Assembly: GCA_964595955.1 (NCBI GenBank)
Contig: CAZQSF010000006.1
Location: forward strand, 1-64,000
Source of the DNA: JAJDFU01 sp964595955
Lineage (GTDB): Bacteria > Bacteroidota > Bacteroidia > Chitinophagales > Saprospiraceae
DNA length: 64,000 bases
Direction of reading: 5' to 3'
Part shown: piece by piece, positions 1 to 8,054 of the stretch
How positions within the stretch are numbered: the first letter of the stretch is position 1
How the letters are laid out: each line of letters begins with the position of its first letter
The notes under the pieces: generated by a model
The model's input: only the letters and a program-made list of their open reading frames with translations
Databases searched by the model: none
What the model was told of the DNA's origin: nothing
Program-made: the position numbers and the translations under genes

Positions 1-2239
1 GTACGAACAACAGAACCGGCCCGATTCCATGCTGATCTATGCCCGGGAAACCCTGGAGGCCGCAAAGCGCTACGGCATTACGAAAAACCTGGGTAAGATC
101 CACAATAACCTGGCGGCTACCTACCTGTACAACGGCATGTTCGACCAGGCCAAATACCATTTTAAAAAAGCGGGGGAAATCGGCTTTAAGGACGATCAGG
201 TGGGACGCTACTTCAATCGATACGCGCTGGCCCATTTGTATTTCAGTACCGGCCAGCTGGACAGCAGCCTGTTCTTTGCCCGGCAGGCGCTGGAGCAGGC
301 TCGCAAATATGTGGATATCGGAAAAGAAGCAGACGTCACGCGTCTGATTTCCGACACCTATGCCCGGCAAGGGGATTACCAGAACGCCTTTGGTAAGCTG
401 CAGGAATTCATGGTGCTGGTGGACTCCCAAACGGTGCTTCGGCACAAGACGGACATGGCCGAACTCACCGTGCAGTACGAAACCCAGCAGAAGGAGGCTC
501 GCATAGCCCAGCAGGAGCTTCAGATCCAGAAGGAGGTCAATCGTCGCAATGGCCTTCTTTTTGGTGGCTTTGCCGGCCTGCTTCTATTGGGCGGCTTGTT
601 CGGTTACGTTCAGATGCGGAGCCGCAGCCGGCAGCGACAGGCTGAAATGGACCTGCAACTCAAGGAGGCGGAGGCCGAGCAGCTGCGCGAGCTCGACGAG
701 CTGAAATCTAATTTTTTCGCCAATATCAGCCACGAGTTCCGCACCCCACTGACCCTGATCCTGGGGCCGCTGCGCGAAATGGCTCAAAACCGGTTCAAGG
801 GCGATGTGCAGGCTTCTCAACGCACGATGATCCGAAATGCGGAGCGATTGCTCCAATTGGTTAACCAGCTTCTGGAGCTCGCCCGCCTGGAAAGCGGCCA
901 TGCCCGCCTCGATATTCGGCCTTTGGACCTCGCCGGGTTTCTGCGGCCGCTGGTGCATTCCTTTGAAAGCTGGGCGATGCGCAAGCAGATCTATTTTCAG
1001 ATCCAACTCCCGGAGGGGCCGCTTCCCGTGCAGGCCGATGCCGACAAGCTGGAAAAGATCGTCGCCAACCTGCTGTCCAATGCCCTGAAATTCACGCCGA
1101 AGCAAGGGCGTATCAATGTCCGGCTGGAGACCCAGAGCCTGAACGCCGAGCAGCTTGAGGTTCTGCTGGAAGTGCAGGATACCGGTCCGGGCATCTCGGA
1201 GGATCAGCTGCCTCATATTTTCGATCGCTTTTACAGCCCACTGGGCGAGGATCGCGAAATAACCGGCAGCGGCATTGGCCTGGCGCTCACCCGCGAATTG
1301 GTTGAACTGCACGGAGGCCGCATCCTCGTGGAAAGCGAGGCGGGCCGGGGCAGTACATTCCGGGTCCGCCTTCCTCTTCAGCGCGCGGGCCTCGAAGAGC
1401 TGCAGGTTATCAGTGCTAAACAGCAGATCCATCCTTCTTCAGAAGAAGGAACGGAAGCTTTTCAACGCACCAACAGCAAGAAACCGCTGGTGCTCCTGGT
1501 GGAAGACCATCCCGATCTGCGCAGCTATATTCGAACGCATCTTTCGGAAGACTATCAGCTGGTGGAAGCGGCCCATGGCCGGCAGGGACTGGACCTGGCC
1601 ACCGAACTCATTCCCGATCTGGTGCTCACCGATGTGATGATGCCCGAAATGGACGGCCTGAGCCTTTGCGAAAGCCTCAAGACCGATGAGCGAAGCAGCC
1701 ATATTCCCGTCATCATGCTCACAGCCCTGTCCGAACAGGGCGACAAGCTATCCGGCCTGCGCACCGGGGCCGATGCCTACCTCACCAAGCCCTTCGATCC
1801 GGAAGAGTTGCAGGTCATGGTGAAGAACCTCATCGAACAGCGGCGCTTGCTGCGCGAAAAGTTCGCCGCCGGCCTCCAAAAGCGCGACGTCAGGACGCAG
1901 GATTTTGTCAGCCCCGCCGAAGAATCCTTCCTTCAGAAGGTGGCCGAGATCGTGGAGGAAAACCTGGACAATGAGGACTTCAGCATCGAGGAGCTGGGCC
2001 GCGCTGTGGGTATGAGCCGGAGTCAGTTGCACCGCAAGATCAAGGCGATCACCGACCTTTCTCCCTCAGTCTATGTGCGCACCCTTCGTTTGCGGCATGC
2101 CTATCAACTCCTGGAGCGCAAAGCGGGCAACATCTCGGAAGTGGCTTTCCAGGTGGGGATACCCAATCTGGCGTATTTCTCCCGCTGCTTCAGCGAACAG
2201 TACGGCTTTCCGCCCAGCGAACTGCTGCACCATTCATAG
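1..2239 (+). CDS. Hybrid two-component sensor kinase/AraC-type regulator (5' partial)
   Basis: One protein carries a whole signalling chain: sensing, phosphorelay and DNA binding. The frame is open to the left edge (first full codon at base 2), so the true start is probably outside; an ATG at 29 is the first internal candidate. Numbered from that ATG: TPR-like helical repeats (about 1-140), a coiled coil, one membrane segment (about 175-193), a HisKA H-box SHEFRTP with His235, an ATPase domain (N-box, DTGPGIS, GSGIGLALT), a receiver domain with phospho-acceptor Asp535 in LTDVMMP, and a C-terminal AraC-type helix-turn-helix. In Bacteroidota such hybrid proteins control neighbouring uptake or secretion genes. 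Five same-strand genes for exported proteins follow, which makes them candidate targets; that link is inference. Confidence 0.93.
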   Translation, partial: YEQQNRPDSMLIYARETLEAAKRYGITKNLGKIHNNLAATYLYNGMFDQAKYHFKKAGEIGFKDDQVGRYFNRYALAHLYFSTGQLDSSLFFARQALEQARKYVDIGKEADVTRLISDTYARQGDYQNAFGKLQEFMVLVDSQTVLRHKTDMAELTVQYETQQKEARIAQQELQIQKEVNRRNGLLFGGFAGLLLLGGLFGYVQMRSRSRQRQAEMDLQLKEAEAEQLRELDELKSNFFANISHEFRTPLTLILGPLREMAQNRFKGDVQASQRTMIRNAERLLQLVNQLLELARLESGHARLDIRPLDLAGFLRPLVHSFESWAMRKQIYFQIQLPEGPLPVQADADKLEKIVANLLSNALKFTPKQGRINVRLETQSLNAEQLEVLLEVQDTGPGISEDQLPHIFDRFYSPLGEDREITGSGIGLALTRELVELHGGRILVESEAGRGSTFRVRLPLQRAGLEELQVISAKQQIHPSSEEGTEAFQRTNSKKPLVLLVEDHPDLRSYIRTHLSEDYQLVEAAHGRQGLDLATELIPDLVLTDVMMPEMDGLSLCESLKTDERSSHIPVIMLTALSEQGDKLSGLRTGADAYLTKPFDPEELQVMVKNLIEQRRLLREKFAAGLQKRDVRTQDFVSPAEESFLQKVAEIVEENLDNEDFSIEELGRAVGMSRSQLHRKIKAITDLSPSVYVRTLRLRHAYQLLERKAGNISEVAFQVGIPNLAYFSRCFSEQYGFPPSELLHHS

Positions 2240-2275
2240 CGCGGGTCGTCCTCTTCAGTTTCCATGCCTTCAGGC

Positions 2276-2316
2276 TTTGCACCGGTCGTGCGACATAAGT
2301 GCAAACCGGCTTTTTT
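2276..2316 (+). terminator. Candidate terminator after the hybrid regulator
   Basis: TTTGCAC (2276-2282) and GTGCAAA (2299-2305) form a 7-bp perfect inverted repeat with a 16-nt loop, followed a few bases later by a run of six T and then a second T run. It lies 37 bp after the stop codon of the hybrid regulator. The long loop makes it a moderate candidate. Confidence 0.4.
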
Positions 2317-2439
2317 CCCGTTTTTTCAGATTTTAATTTTTGAAAATAAGTTGCTGTTAGCCAGCGGTTTAAAGGCTGTCGGGCATAAGGAAAAACCTTT
2401 GGGACATAGCCCAAAACTTCGCTGGCCCGAGGCGGATAC

Positions 2440-2473
2440 ATTGCAGGTGTTGATCGGACTTAAAACCTGCAAT
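2440..2473 (+). promoter_or_regulatory. 9-bp inverted repeat abutting a GTG start codon
   Basis: ATTGCAGGT (2440-2448) and ACCTGCAAT (2465-2473) are perfect reverse complements with a 16-nt spacer. The right arm ends one base before the GTG start at 2475. It could be an operator at the start of the transcript or a hairpin that hides the ribosome-binding region. A second small stem, TTTGGG/CCCAAA, lies at 2398-2415. Confidence 0.45.
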
Positions 2474-2474
2474 C

Positions 2475-2942
2475 GTGAAATCCATAATCCCCTTTGTTCT
2501 TTTATTGCTCGCTGCCCAATCGCTTGCGGGGCAGTTTTACATCGGGCTTTCGGCCTTTGGCGGCCGCCTGGTATCCTTATCCGAAAATCCCTCTGAAAAG
2601 ACTGGACCTGCACCGGAGGTCATCGCCCCGGTGTGGACCCTGGATGAGCAACCGGCATTCCCGGGCGGCCGTCCGGCTTTGGCCACCTATCTGCAGGAGG
2701 CCGTTCACTACCCCGACCTGGCACGGGATTACGGGCTGGAGGGCCGCGTCATTTTGCGCTTTACTGTCCATTCGGATGGACGCATAGGCGATATCGAGGT
2801 GCTTCGCGAACCCGGCTTGGGGCTGGGCGATGCCGTTGCGAATGCCTTGGCGGACATGCCGGATTGGCGTCCCGCACGCATTCGTGGACAAGCGGTATGC
2901 ACCCGGCATATACTCCCCGTTCGCCTGTATCTGGGCTACTGA
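2475..2942 (+). CDS. Secreted protein with TonB C-terminal domain
   Basis: 155 aa, GTG start. An N-terminal signal-like hydrophobic stretch (about residues 4-18) is followed by a short linker and a TonB C-terminal domain (about 55-155), with the usual PAFPGG...YPDLARDYGLEGRV opening and a VLREPGLG-type core. TonB proteins pass proton-motive energy from the inner membrane to outer-membrane receptors. This copy is unusual: it lacks the long Pro/Lys-rich spacer that spans the periplasm and has only the N-terminal hydrophobic segment as a possible anchor. If that segment is cleaved (LAGQ looks like a cleavage region), it would be a free periplasmic protein and could not transduce energy in the normal way. 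No ExbB/ExbD genes are nearby. Confidence 0.8.
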   Translation: MKSIIPFVLLLLAAQSLAGQFYIGLSAFGGRLVSLSENPSEKTGPAPEVIAPVWTLDEQPAFPGGRPALATYLQEAVHYPDLARDYGLEGRVILRFTVHSDGRIGDIEVLREPGLGLGDAVANALADMPDWRPARIRGQAVCTRHILPVRLYLGY

Positions 2943-2999
2943 TCTCCTGTGAAAGATTACCCTACATCCTCATTTTCTTAACACTAAATCCATTAGGTG

Positions 3000-4661
3000 A
3001 TGAAAACCGCAAAACTCGCATTTTTCTTTGGGCTGGTCCTGTTTCTGGCGGCCTGCCAGAAAGACGATCCGGCCGATATGCAACCCAACCCGGACCCCGG
3101 ACAGGATAACCTGGTCTTCGGCCTGGGCTGGACCGGCGAAGACAACCTGGACGAAATCCCCTCGGCCACCAATTTCGGCTTCGGCAACAGCAATCTGCCG
3201 GCCGCGGTCGACCTGGGGGACCACTTTCCGCCCATTGGCGATCAGGGCCAGTATGGCACCTGTGTCACCTGGGCCGTGGCCTACAACGCCAAAACAGTGG
3301 CAGAGGGCATGGATCGAGGCTTGTCGCCTTCCGCCCTGACCTCTTCGGCCAATCAGTTCAGCCCCAAGGACCTGTTCACGGCCATCCCCGACCAGGAAAA
3401 AGGCCCCGATTGCAACGGCACCAATTTCACCTTTGCGCTGGATGTTCTTCAGGAGCGGGGTGTGGCCAGTATGCAGACGGTGCCTTACACCAACCTGGGG
3501 AATTGCTCCCAGAGCAGCCTGGATCCCAGCTGGACCCAGGAGGCCGCTCAAAATCGCATCCAATACTATCGCAAGATCGATCCGACGATCCAGACCATCA
3601 AGCAGAACCTCGCCAACAACGTACCGGTGATCTTCGGCGCCCGCCTGGCCGACAACTTCATGACCTGGAACAGCGAGGCCGTGCTCAGCTCCAGCACCAC
3701 CTACAACAACGTGGGCCAGCACGCCTACCACGCCATGGTCATCAGCGGGTATGACGACAACCGGGGCCCCGGAGGTGCGTTCCGGGTGGTCAACTCCTGG
3801 AGCGACCGCTGGGGCGATCGCGGCTACATCTGGATCGATTACAACTATTTCATCAACGAGTTCTGCACCGGGCCCGATGGCAGCAAGCCGCTCTTCATCG
3901 TGGCCAACGAACAGAGCGAGGTAGATCCGCCCAACGATCCCGACCCCGCACCGGCAGCTTCCGGGGTGGATCTGGCTCCCTGGGTGTACTCCGATATGAG
4001 CACCTTCTGGAACTCCGGCGACCCCACCGAGCGCGCGATTGACCTCAACATCTTCAACATCGGAAATCAGCCAGCCCGGGCTTCCGCCAACTGGTCCATC
4101 TACTACATCTATTTCAATGCCTTTGACGCAAATGACTACGGCGTGCTTTTTTACGACGATTTCAATACCGGTGTAGCAGCCAGCACCTTCGAATGCCCGA
4201 CCAGCTTCAACTGCGTGTTCAACCTGGACCTGCCGGCCGGGGGAGATTTTGCCTCCGCTGCCTGGGGTTGGGAAAGCGTGGTGCGCACCTACTACATGCC
4301 CAACATTACAGGCCTCTACTATCTGGTGCTGGTAGCTGATGCCGGCGATGTTTTCCAGGAGAATGACGAGCTGAACAACCTTTTCTACACCTCGGTGGAT
4401 CCCGTCTGGTTTGAGGGTGGATACGCCCGGGAGGGGGGTGCGCCGGCCCATGCCAAATTCGAATTCCGCAACGGCACGCAAGTGCGGCCGGAGTTGTTGG
4501 CGGACAATCCGCATCACACGGCTGTGACCGAGTACAACCGGAATGCGTACACCCCGGAAGAAATCTCGGCCTTCATCGCGCACGAGAAGCGAAGCGGCCG
4601 GCTGGATGAGAAGGTAGATGCCCATATTCAGGGGCAGGCCAAAGAGGTGTATTCCCAATGA
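3000..4661 (+). CDS. Papain-family (C1) cysteine protease lipoprotein
   Basis: 553 aa from the ATG at 3000; a GTG one codon upstream is also possible. Residues 1-19 form a lipoprotein signal ending in LAAC, so the mature protein should be lipid-anchored. The catalytic domain shows the papain layout: oxyanion Gln82 and nucleophile Cys88 in GDQGQYGTCVTW, His244 in YHAMVISGYDD, and Asn265 in VVNSWSDRWGDRGY. After a Pro-rich linker (about 315) comes a beta-rich region resembling a CARDB-type module (about 325-480, with a DAGDVFQENDELNN-like end), then a charged tail. There is no obvious inhibitory propeptide and no type IX tail. Neighbours are other exported proteins. The substrate is unknown; cell-surface protein processing is a reasonable guess. 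Confidence 0.88.
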   Translation: MKTAKLAFFFGLVLFLAACQKDDPADMQPNPDPGQDNLVFGLGWTGEDNLDEIPSATNFGFGNSNLPAAVDLGDHFPPIGDQGQYGTCVTWAVAYNAKTVAEGMDRGLSPSALTSSANQFSPKDLFTAIPDQEKGPDCNGTNFTFALDVLQERGVASMQTVPYTNLGNCSQSSLDPSWTQEAAQNRIQYYRKIDPTIQTIKQNLANNVPVIFGARLADNFMTWNSEAVLSSSTTYNNVGQHAYHAMVISGYDDNRGPGGAFRVVNSWSDRWGDRGYIWIDYNYFINEFCTGPDGSKPLFIVANEQSEVDPPNDPDPAPAASGVDLAPWVYSDMSTFWNSGDPTERAIDLNIFNIGNQPARASANWSIYYIYFNAFDANDYGVLFYDDFNTGVAASTFECPTSFNCVFNLDLPAGGDFASAAWGWESVVRTYYMPNITGLYYLVLVADAGDVFQENDELNNLFYTSVDPVWFEGGYAREGGAPAHAKFEFRNGTQVRPELLADNPHHTAVTEYNRNAYTPEEISAFIAHEKRSGRLDEKVDAHIQGQAKEVYSQ

Positions 4662-4691
4662 GTTGCGCCCTTACGCAGACTTGACGGTCTT

Positions 4692-4712
4692 GGGCCGGCT
4701 TTTCGCCGGCCC
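4692..4712 (+). terminator. Hairpin after the C1 protease gene
   Basis: GGGCCGGC (4692-4699) pairs perfectly with GCCGGCCC (4705-4712) around a 5-nt loop. It sits 30 bp after the protease stop and 34 bp before the next start. There is no T run directly after it, so it may be an attenuating or mRNA-stabilising hairpin rather than a true terminator. Confidence 0.4.
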
Positions 4713-4745
4713 GGGCCTATTCGTTCTCCTTAAAAACATACCGCC

Positions 4746-5636
4746 ATGAAAATCCTACTCCCTGTTTGCTTGCTCCTGCTCGGTTTTTGTGCCTTTCGGT
4801 CCAGTTCGCAGGCCGAGCCCGACCTGGCCCAGCGATTGCGCGAAGGCAGAGAGATCCTTTTTGAAAACCAGACCTTCGAGGAAGATCTCGACCTGACCCA
4901 ACTCCTCGAAGCACACCTGATCAGCCAGGGTGTTTACCGCTTCCACACCGAATCGGCCATTACGTTTCGAAACTGCACCTTCAAAGGGCGCGTACTGGCC
5001 TATGCCCAGGAAGGTCCGGAGCGCACCCGCCTGGGGTCTTTCGGCAAAAATCTGTCGTTTATCGGTTGTTCGTTTCGCAAAGCAGTCAGCTTCCGCGGAG
5101 CCCGGATCGCCGGTTGGGCCGATTTCACCCGGTGCACGTTCGACGGGCCCACCAGCTTCGAAGAGTGTGTTTTTCAGGATCAGGCCTTCTTCAATGCCTG
5201 TGTGTTCAATCAGGGGCTGCGCATGCAAAATGCGCTTTTTCAGCACAAGGCCCATTTTATGGATACCCGCTTTGAAGGACCGGCCCTGTTCCAAGACGCC
5301 CATTTTCGCGCTGCCCTTCAATTCAGCGTGGCCGCCTTCTTCGACTATGCCGATTTCTCACACCTCCACTGCGAGCAGGGGGCCTACTTCAACTACAGTC
5401 GCTTTCACGGCCCGGCTCACTTTAGTGGCGCGCACTTCGGTGCTCAAGCGGACTTTCTCAGCCTGGAGCTAAAAGAGGGGCGCTTTAAAAAATGCCGGTT
5501 TCTGGGTGAAACCCGTTATCAGCAATCCACCAGTACGGGCCAGGTAGACTTTTCCGGCAGTTTTTTCCTGCTGGGAAAGCCGGACCTCAGCTCCTTCCCC
5601 GCGCAACACCTTCGGTTGGCCGACATCCGCGAGTGA
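4746..5636 (+). CDS. Secreted pentapeptide-like repeat protein
   Basis: 296 aa with a signal peptide (about 1-22). From about residue 70 to 265 the chain is built from short repeats of the form F-x-x-C/A-x-F (FRNCTF, FIGCSF, FTRCTF, FEECVF, FNACVF), diagnostic of a right-handed quadrilateral beta-helix of the pentapeptide-repeat class, here the degenerate type with large aromatic residues. Such helices act as rigid scaffolds or protein-binding rods; most are cytoplasmic, so an exported one is less usual. The Cys residues recur at one helix face. It lies 109 bp from the protease lipoprotein gene and 35 bp before another lipoprotein gene on the same strand. Function unknown. Confidence 0.82.
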   Translation: MKILLPVCLLLLGFCAFRSSSQAEPDLAQRLREGREILFENQTFEEDLDLTQLLEAHLISQGVYRFHTESAITFRNCTFKGRVLAYAQEGPERTRLGSFGKNLSFIGCSFRKAVSFRGARIAGWADFTRCTFDGPTSFEECVFQDQAFFNACVFNQGLRMQNALFQHKAHFMDTRFEGPALFQDAHFRAALQFSVAAFFDYADFSHLHCEQGAYFNYSRFHGPAHFSGAHFGAQADFLSLELKEGRFKKCRFLGETRYQQSTSTGQVDFSGSFFLLGKPDLSSFPAQHLRLADIRE

Positions 5637-5671
5637 CCCGATCCATTCTTTATCCAAAAAAAACGAAAGTC

Positions 5672-6535
5672 ATGAGATCCCTTTTGCTTCTGATCTGCCT
5701 CCTTATCTCCGCCGTGCTGCTGCGGTGTTCCAAGAGCGATGAAGGCGCGGGACCAACTACCGGCCAGGCCTCCGAGCAGCAGGTCCGGGACGAGGTCACC
5801 GACCGCTTTCAGTTTACGCCCAACCGGCCTTTCAATGCGCTGTATCGCTGTGGGCGGGTGGGCTCCCAACTCGAGTGGTTTTTTCTCTTTCAGGCGGACA
5901 ACTCCATGCGAGTGTTGTTTACCACCGACACCTGGGAGGATTACACCTTCGATGGCACCTATACTTACACCAACGACCGGCTTCGGCTCACCATGCCGGC
6001 CGGGCCGAACATGCCTTTTCCCCAGGGCCTGGACGAAACCAGTACGCTCATCATGCCGCAATTCGGCCTTTTGGCAGCCTTTGCTACCCCTCAGATGGTG
6101 TGTATTTGCGCAGGGCATGACCTCAACGAGCAGGACCCGCCCAAGGTGCAGGCCAATTACGACTGCCCCAACATCAACTTTCAGGCCGTATCGGATGAGG
6201 ACAACGCCATCGAGTTCATGCTTACCCATGTGCCTTTTGCATTTCCCGTACCGGGCTCCATTTTTCGGCAACAAGATACCTACGTCCAGGGCCTGACCAA
6301 CCCGCTGATCCGGCGGGGGACGGGCATCTATCGCCAGGTGGGCGACCGGTTTTTCGCCACCTTCCGTCTGGCGGCAGATTTTGCAGCCTTTGCCGGGGGC
6401 CAGCTTCCGCTACCGCTCTCCGCCGAACCGCCTTTTGAAGATTACAACCTGCTTAGCGGTCGCTTTCTACAGGGCGGGCAGAAGATCGTAGTCGATCAGC
6501 TCGATCCCTCGGCCGGAGCCTGCAGTTTGCGTTGA
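5672..6535 (+). CDS. Uncharacterised lipoprotein
   Basis: 287 aa. The ATG at 5672 is chosen over an in-frame upstream start at 5633 because it begins directly with a signal peptide whose lipobox-like end is VLLRCSKSDEG. The mature protein looks beta-rich, with an early segment (FDGTYTYTNDRLRLTMP) that resembles the lipocalin-like strands of small Bacteroidota lipoproteins, and several Cys residues in the middle (CICAGHD, NYDCPN). No known family was recognised. It is the fourth gene in a same-strand run of exported proteins behind the hybrid regulator. Confidence 0.75.
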   Translation: MRSLLLLICLLISAVLLRCSKSDEGAGPTTGQASEQQVRDEVTDRFQFTPNRPFNALYRCGRVGSQLEWFFLFQADNSMRVLFTTDTWEDYTFDGTYTYTNDRLRLTMPAGPNMPFPQGLDETSTLIMPQFGLLAAFATPQMVCICAGHDLNEQDPPKVQANYDCPNINFQAVSDEDNAIEFMLTHVPFAFPVPGSIFRQQDTYVQGLTNPLIRRGTGIYRQVGDRFFATFRLAADFAAFAGGQLPLPLSAEPPFEDYNLLSGRFLQGGQKIVVDQLDPSAGACSLR

Positions 6536-6541
6536 TTTCTA

Positions 6542-6632
6542 AGAGCTTGTTGGGATTTCGCTTTTGGAGCGAACGCAGCTCAGGAGAAAATTTGGCAAGA
6601 ATAGCCCAAAGGGTGAAGTCCAAACAAGCTCT
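6542..6632. repeat. 91-bp element with 10-bp terminal inverted repeats (MITE-like)
   Basis: AGAGCTTGTT (6542-6551) and AACAAGCTCT (6623-6632) are perfect reverse complements bounding 71 bp of non-coding DNA between two small exported-protein genes. The size, perfect ends and lack of coding capacity fit a miniature inverted-repeat element. No clear target-site duplication is visible, and no second copy was noticed in this window, so mobility is unproven. Confidence 0.45.
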
Positions 6633-6653
6633 CTAAACCAAAATCCAAAGACC

Positions 6654-6899
6654 ATGTACACTCCTTTCTTTCAGCGAGTGCTTTCCTTCCTCTTGTTTCT
6701 GGGTTTGGCTGCCTTGTTGTCAAGCCAGGGAAACGGCTGCCAAAAGAGAAATGAAAGCTGCTACGAATGCCAGGCTTTCGGGAATGCCCCCGGATCGGAT
6801 ATCAGCACGCGTATCTGCGGCTCCGAGTCCGAGCGGGAATCCTGGATTGCCGGGGTAACCGCCGAAGGCTATCAAGACGCGTATTGCATACAGGAGTAG
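6654..6899 (+). CDS. Small Cys-rich exported protein
   Basis: 81 aa. The ATG at 6654 opens a signal peptide (about 1-24); an upstream in-frame start at 6564 would read through the inverted-repeat element and is rejected. The mature part has five Cys (GNGCQ, ESCYECQAF, RICGS, YCIQE), including a CxxC, and is acidic. The first Cys, after SSQGNG, is not a clear lipobox. No family recognised. It is the last gene of the run of exported proteins and is followed by a good terminator. A disulfide-stabilised secreted peptide is the most that can be said. Confidence 0.6.
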   Translation: MYTPFFQRVLSFLLFLGLAALLSSQGNGCQKRNESCYECQAFGNAPGSDISTRICGSESERESWIAGVTAEGYQDAYCIQE

Positions 6900-6929
6900 A
6901 TCCGATGCGATACCATGCGGCATGTAGGG

Positions 6930-6959
6930 CCCGGTTGGAGTTCGCTCCGGCCGGGTTTT
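6930..6959. terminator. Terminator with UUCG loop between convergent genes
   Basis: The stem CCCGGTTGGAG (6930-6940) pairs with CTCCGGCCGGG (6945-6955), including two G-T wobbles, around a TTCG tetraloop, and is followed by TTTT. It lies between the 3' ends of the small Cys-rich gene and xdhC and has A/T on both sides, so it may serve both strands. Confidence 0.7.
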
Positions 6960-6962
6960 CCG

Positions 6963-8054
6963 TCAGGGGCGTTCGTGTATGCTTCCCTTCCGGTATTTCA
7001 GCGGCCTGCCTTCCCGGTCCCGGAAAGCAGCCAGGATCTCGGCAGCGATGGCAAGACCGATCTCTTCCGGGCTTTCCGCACCCAGATCCAGTCCGACCGG
7101 ACTGAAAAGCCCCGAATACCGGTTCGGGTCGCTTGGCAGCTCGTCCTGCATGCGCTCCATGCGTTTCCGGGGGCCCAGCAGCCCCAGATAGCGCGGGCGC
7201 CGGAGCAGGAAGTGGCGGATCAGGTTCAGGTCCGTGTCGTAGTCGTGGGTCATGAGCACCACAGCTGTAAAGTCGTCGAGTGGGAGCCGGCCGGCCTGTT
7301 CGAAGGGGTGTACCGATAAGGCTGCATCGACCAGTGCCCGGTTGAACTTGTGGGGCTTGCCGAGCAGATGCAGCTCCCAGCCCAATTCGCCGGCAATCCC
7401 GGCCAGGGCCGATACGTCGTAGTGCTCGCCGGCCACGATCAGGCGTGTTTCGGGCCGGATCCACTCCAGAAGCAGCTGGAAGCTTTCCCCGGCCGAATCA
7501 AAGGAATAGATGCGCGATTGCCCCATCTGGCGGACCTCTTCCAGGCAGGGTTCCAGTTTGCCTGCCGGCAACTCCAGCTCTCGTTCCAACTGGCGGGCTT
7601 GCGTTGCCTCCCAGAGCCTTCCGTCTATGGCCTGGCGGCTGTGTCGAATGAGCTGAATCAGGATGTTGGGTTCCCGGCGGGCGACCTGCCGGCGCAAGAC
7701 CGCAATGGGATTTTGCGCGTCCTCCGGATGGATGGGGGTGAAAAGCACCTCGATGCGCCCCCGGCAACCCAGGCCGATGCCGATCTGCCGGTCGTCCGCT
7801 TCGTCGAGCGTGTCGTATACTACCCTGGAGGGCGTATTGCGGAAGATGGCCGCCTGAGCACGTCTCAGGGCATCGCCTTCCAGGCAGCCGCCGCTGATAC
7901 CGCCGATCCACTCCCCCGAGCTCTTTACCAGCATGCGGGCCCCGACGCGACGAAAGGCGCTTTGCTCAACGCGAACCACCGAAGCCAGGGCGGCCTGTTC
8001 GCGCCTCCAATCCATCTCGTCGTGCCACCTGAGAATATTGCGAATCTCTTTCAT
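6963..8054 (-). CDS. XdhC/CoxI-family protein
   Basis: 363 aa. XdhC proteins bind molybdenum cofactor and deliver its sulfurated form to xanthine dehydrogenase-type enzymes. The N-terminal XdhC/CoxI domain has the typical GARMLV...GGISGGCLEGD block (about residues 38-62), and the C-terminal Rossmann-like domain ends in GLDLGAESPEEIGLAIAAEI with GLLGPRKRME upstream, as in the family. The length is normal. No molybdenum hydroxylase gene is adjacent, so its client enzyme must be elsewhere. It is divergent from the MarR gene with a 129-bp shared upstream region. Confidence 0.9.
   Translation of the reverse strand: MKEIRNILRWHDEMDWRREQAALASVVRVEQSAFRRVGARMLVKSSGEWIGGISGGCLEGDALRRAQAAIFRNTPSRVVYDTLDEADDRQIGIGLGCRGRIEVLFTPIHPEDAQNPIAVLRRQVARREPNILIQLIRHSRQAIDGRLWEATQARQLERELELPAGKLEPCLEEVRQMGQSRIYSFDSAGESFQLLLEWIRPETRLIVAGEHYDVSALAGIAGELGWELHLLGKPHKFNRALVDAALSVHPFEQAGRLPLDDFTAVVLMTHDYDTDLNLIRHFLLRRPRYLGLLGPRKRMERMQDELPSDPNRYSGLFSPVGLDLGAESPEEIGLAIAAEILAAFRDREGRPLKYRKGSIHERP

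Noticed and set aside
2970..4658. Long open frame antisense to the C1 protease gene
   Set aside because: The plus-strand frame shows a full protease signature; the antisense product has runs of Gly, Val and His and no family pattern, typical of antisense frames in GC-rich DNA.
6564..6653. In-frame upstream extension of the small Cys-rich protein
   Set aside because: It would read through the inverted-repeat element and place residues before a good signal peptide.
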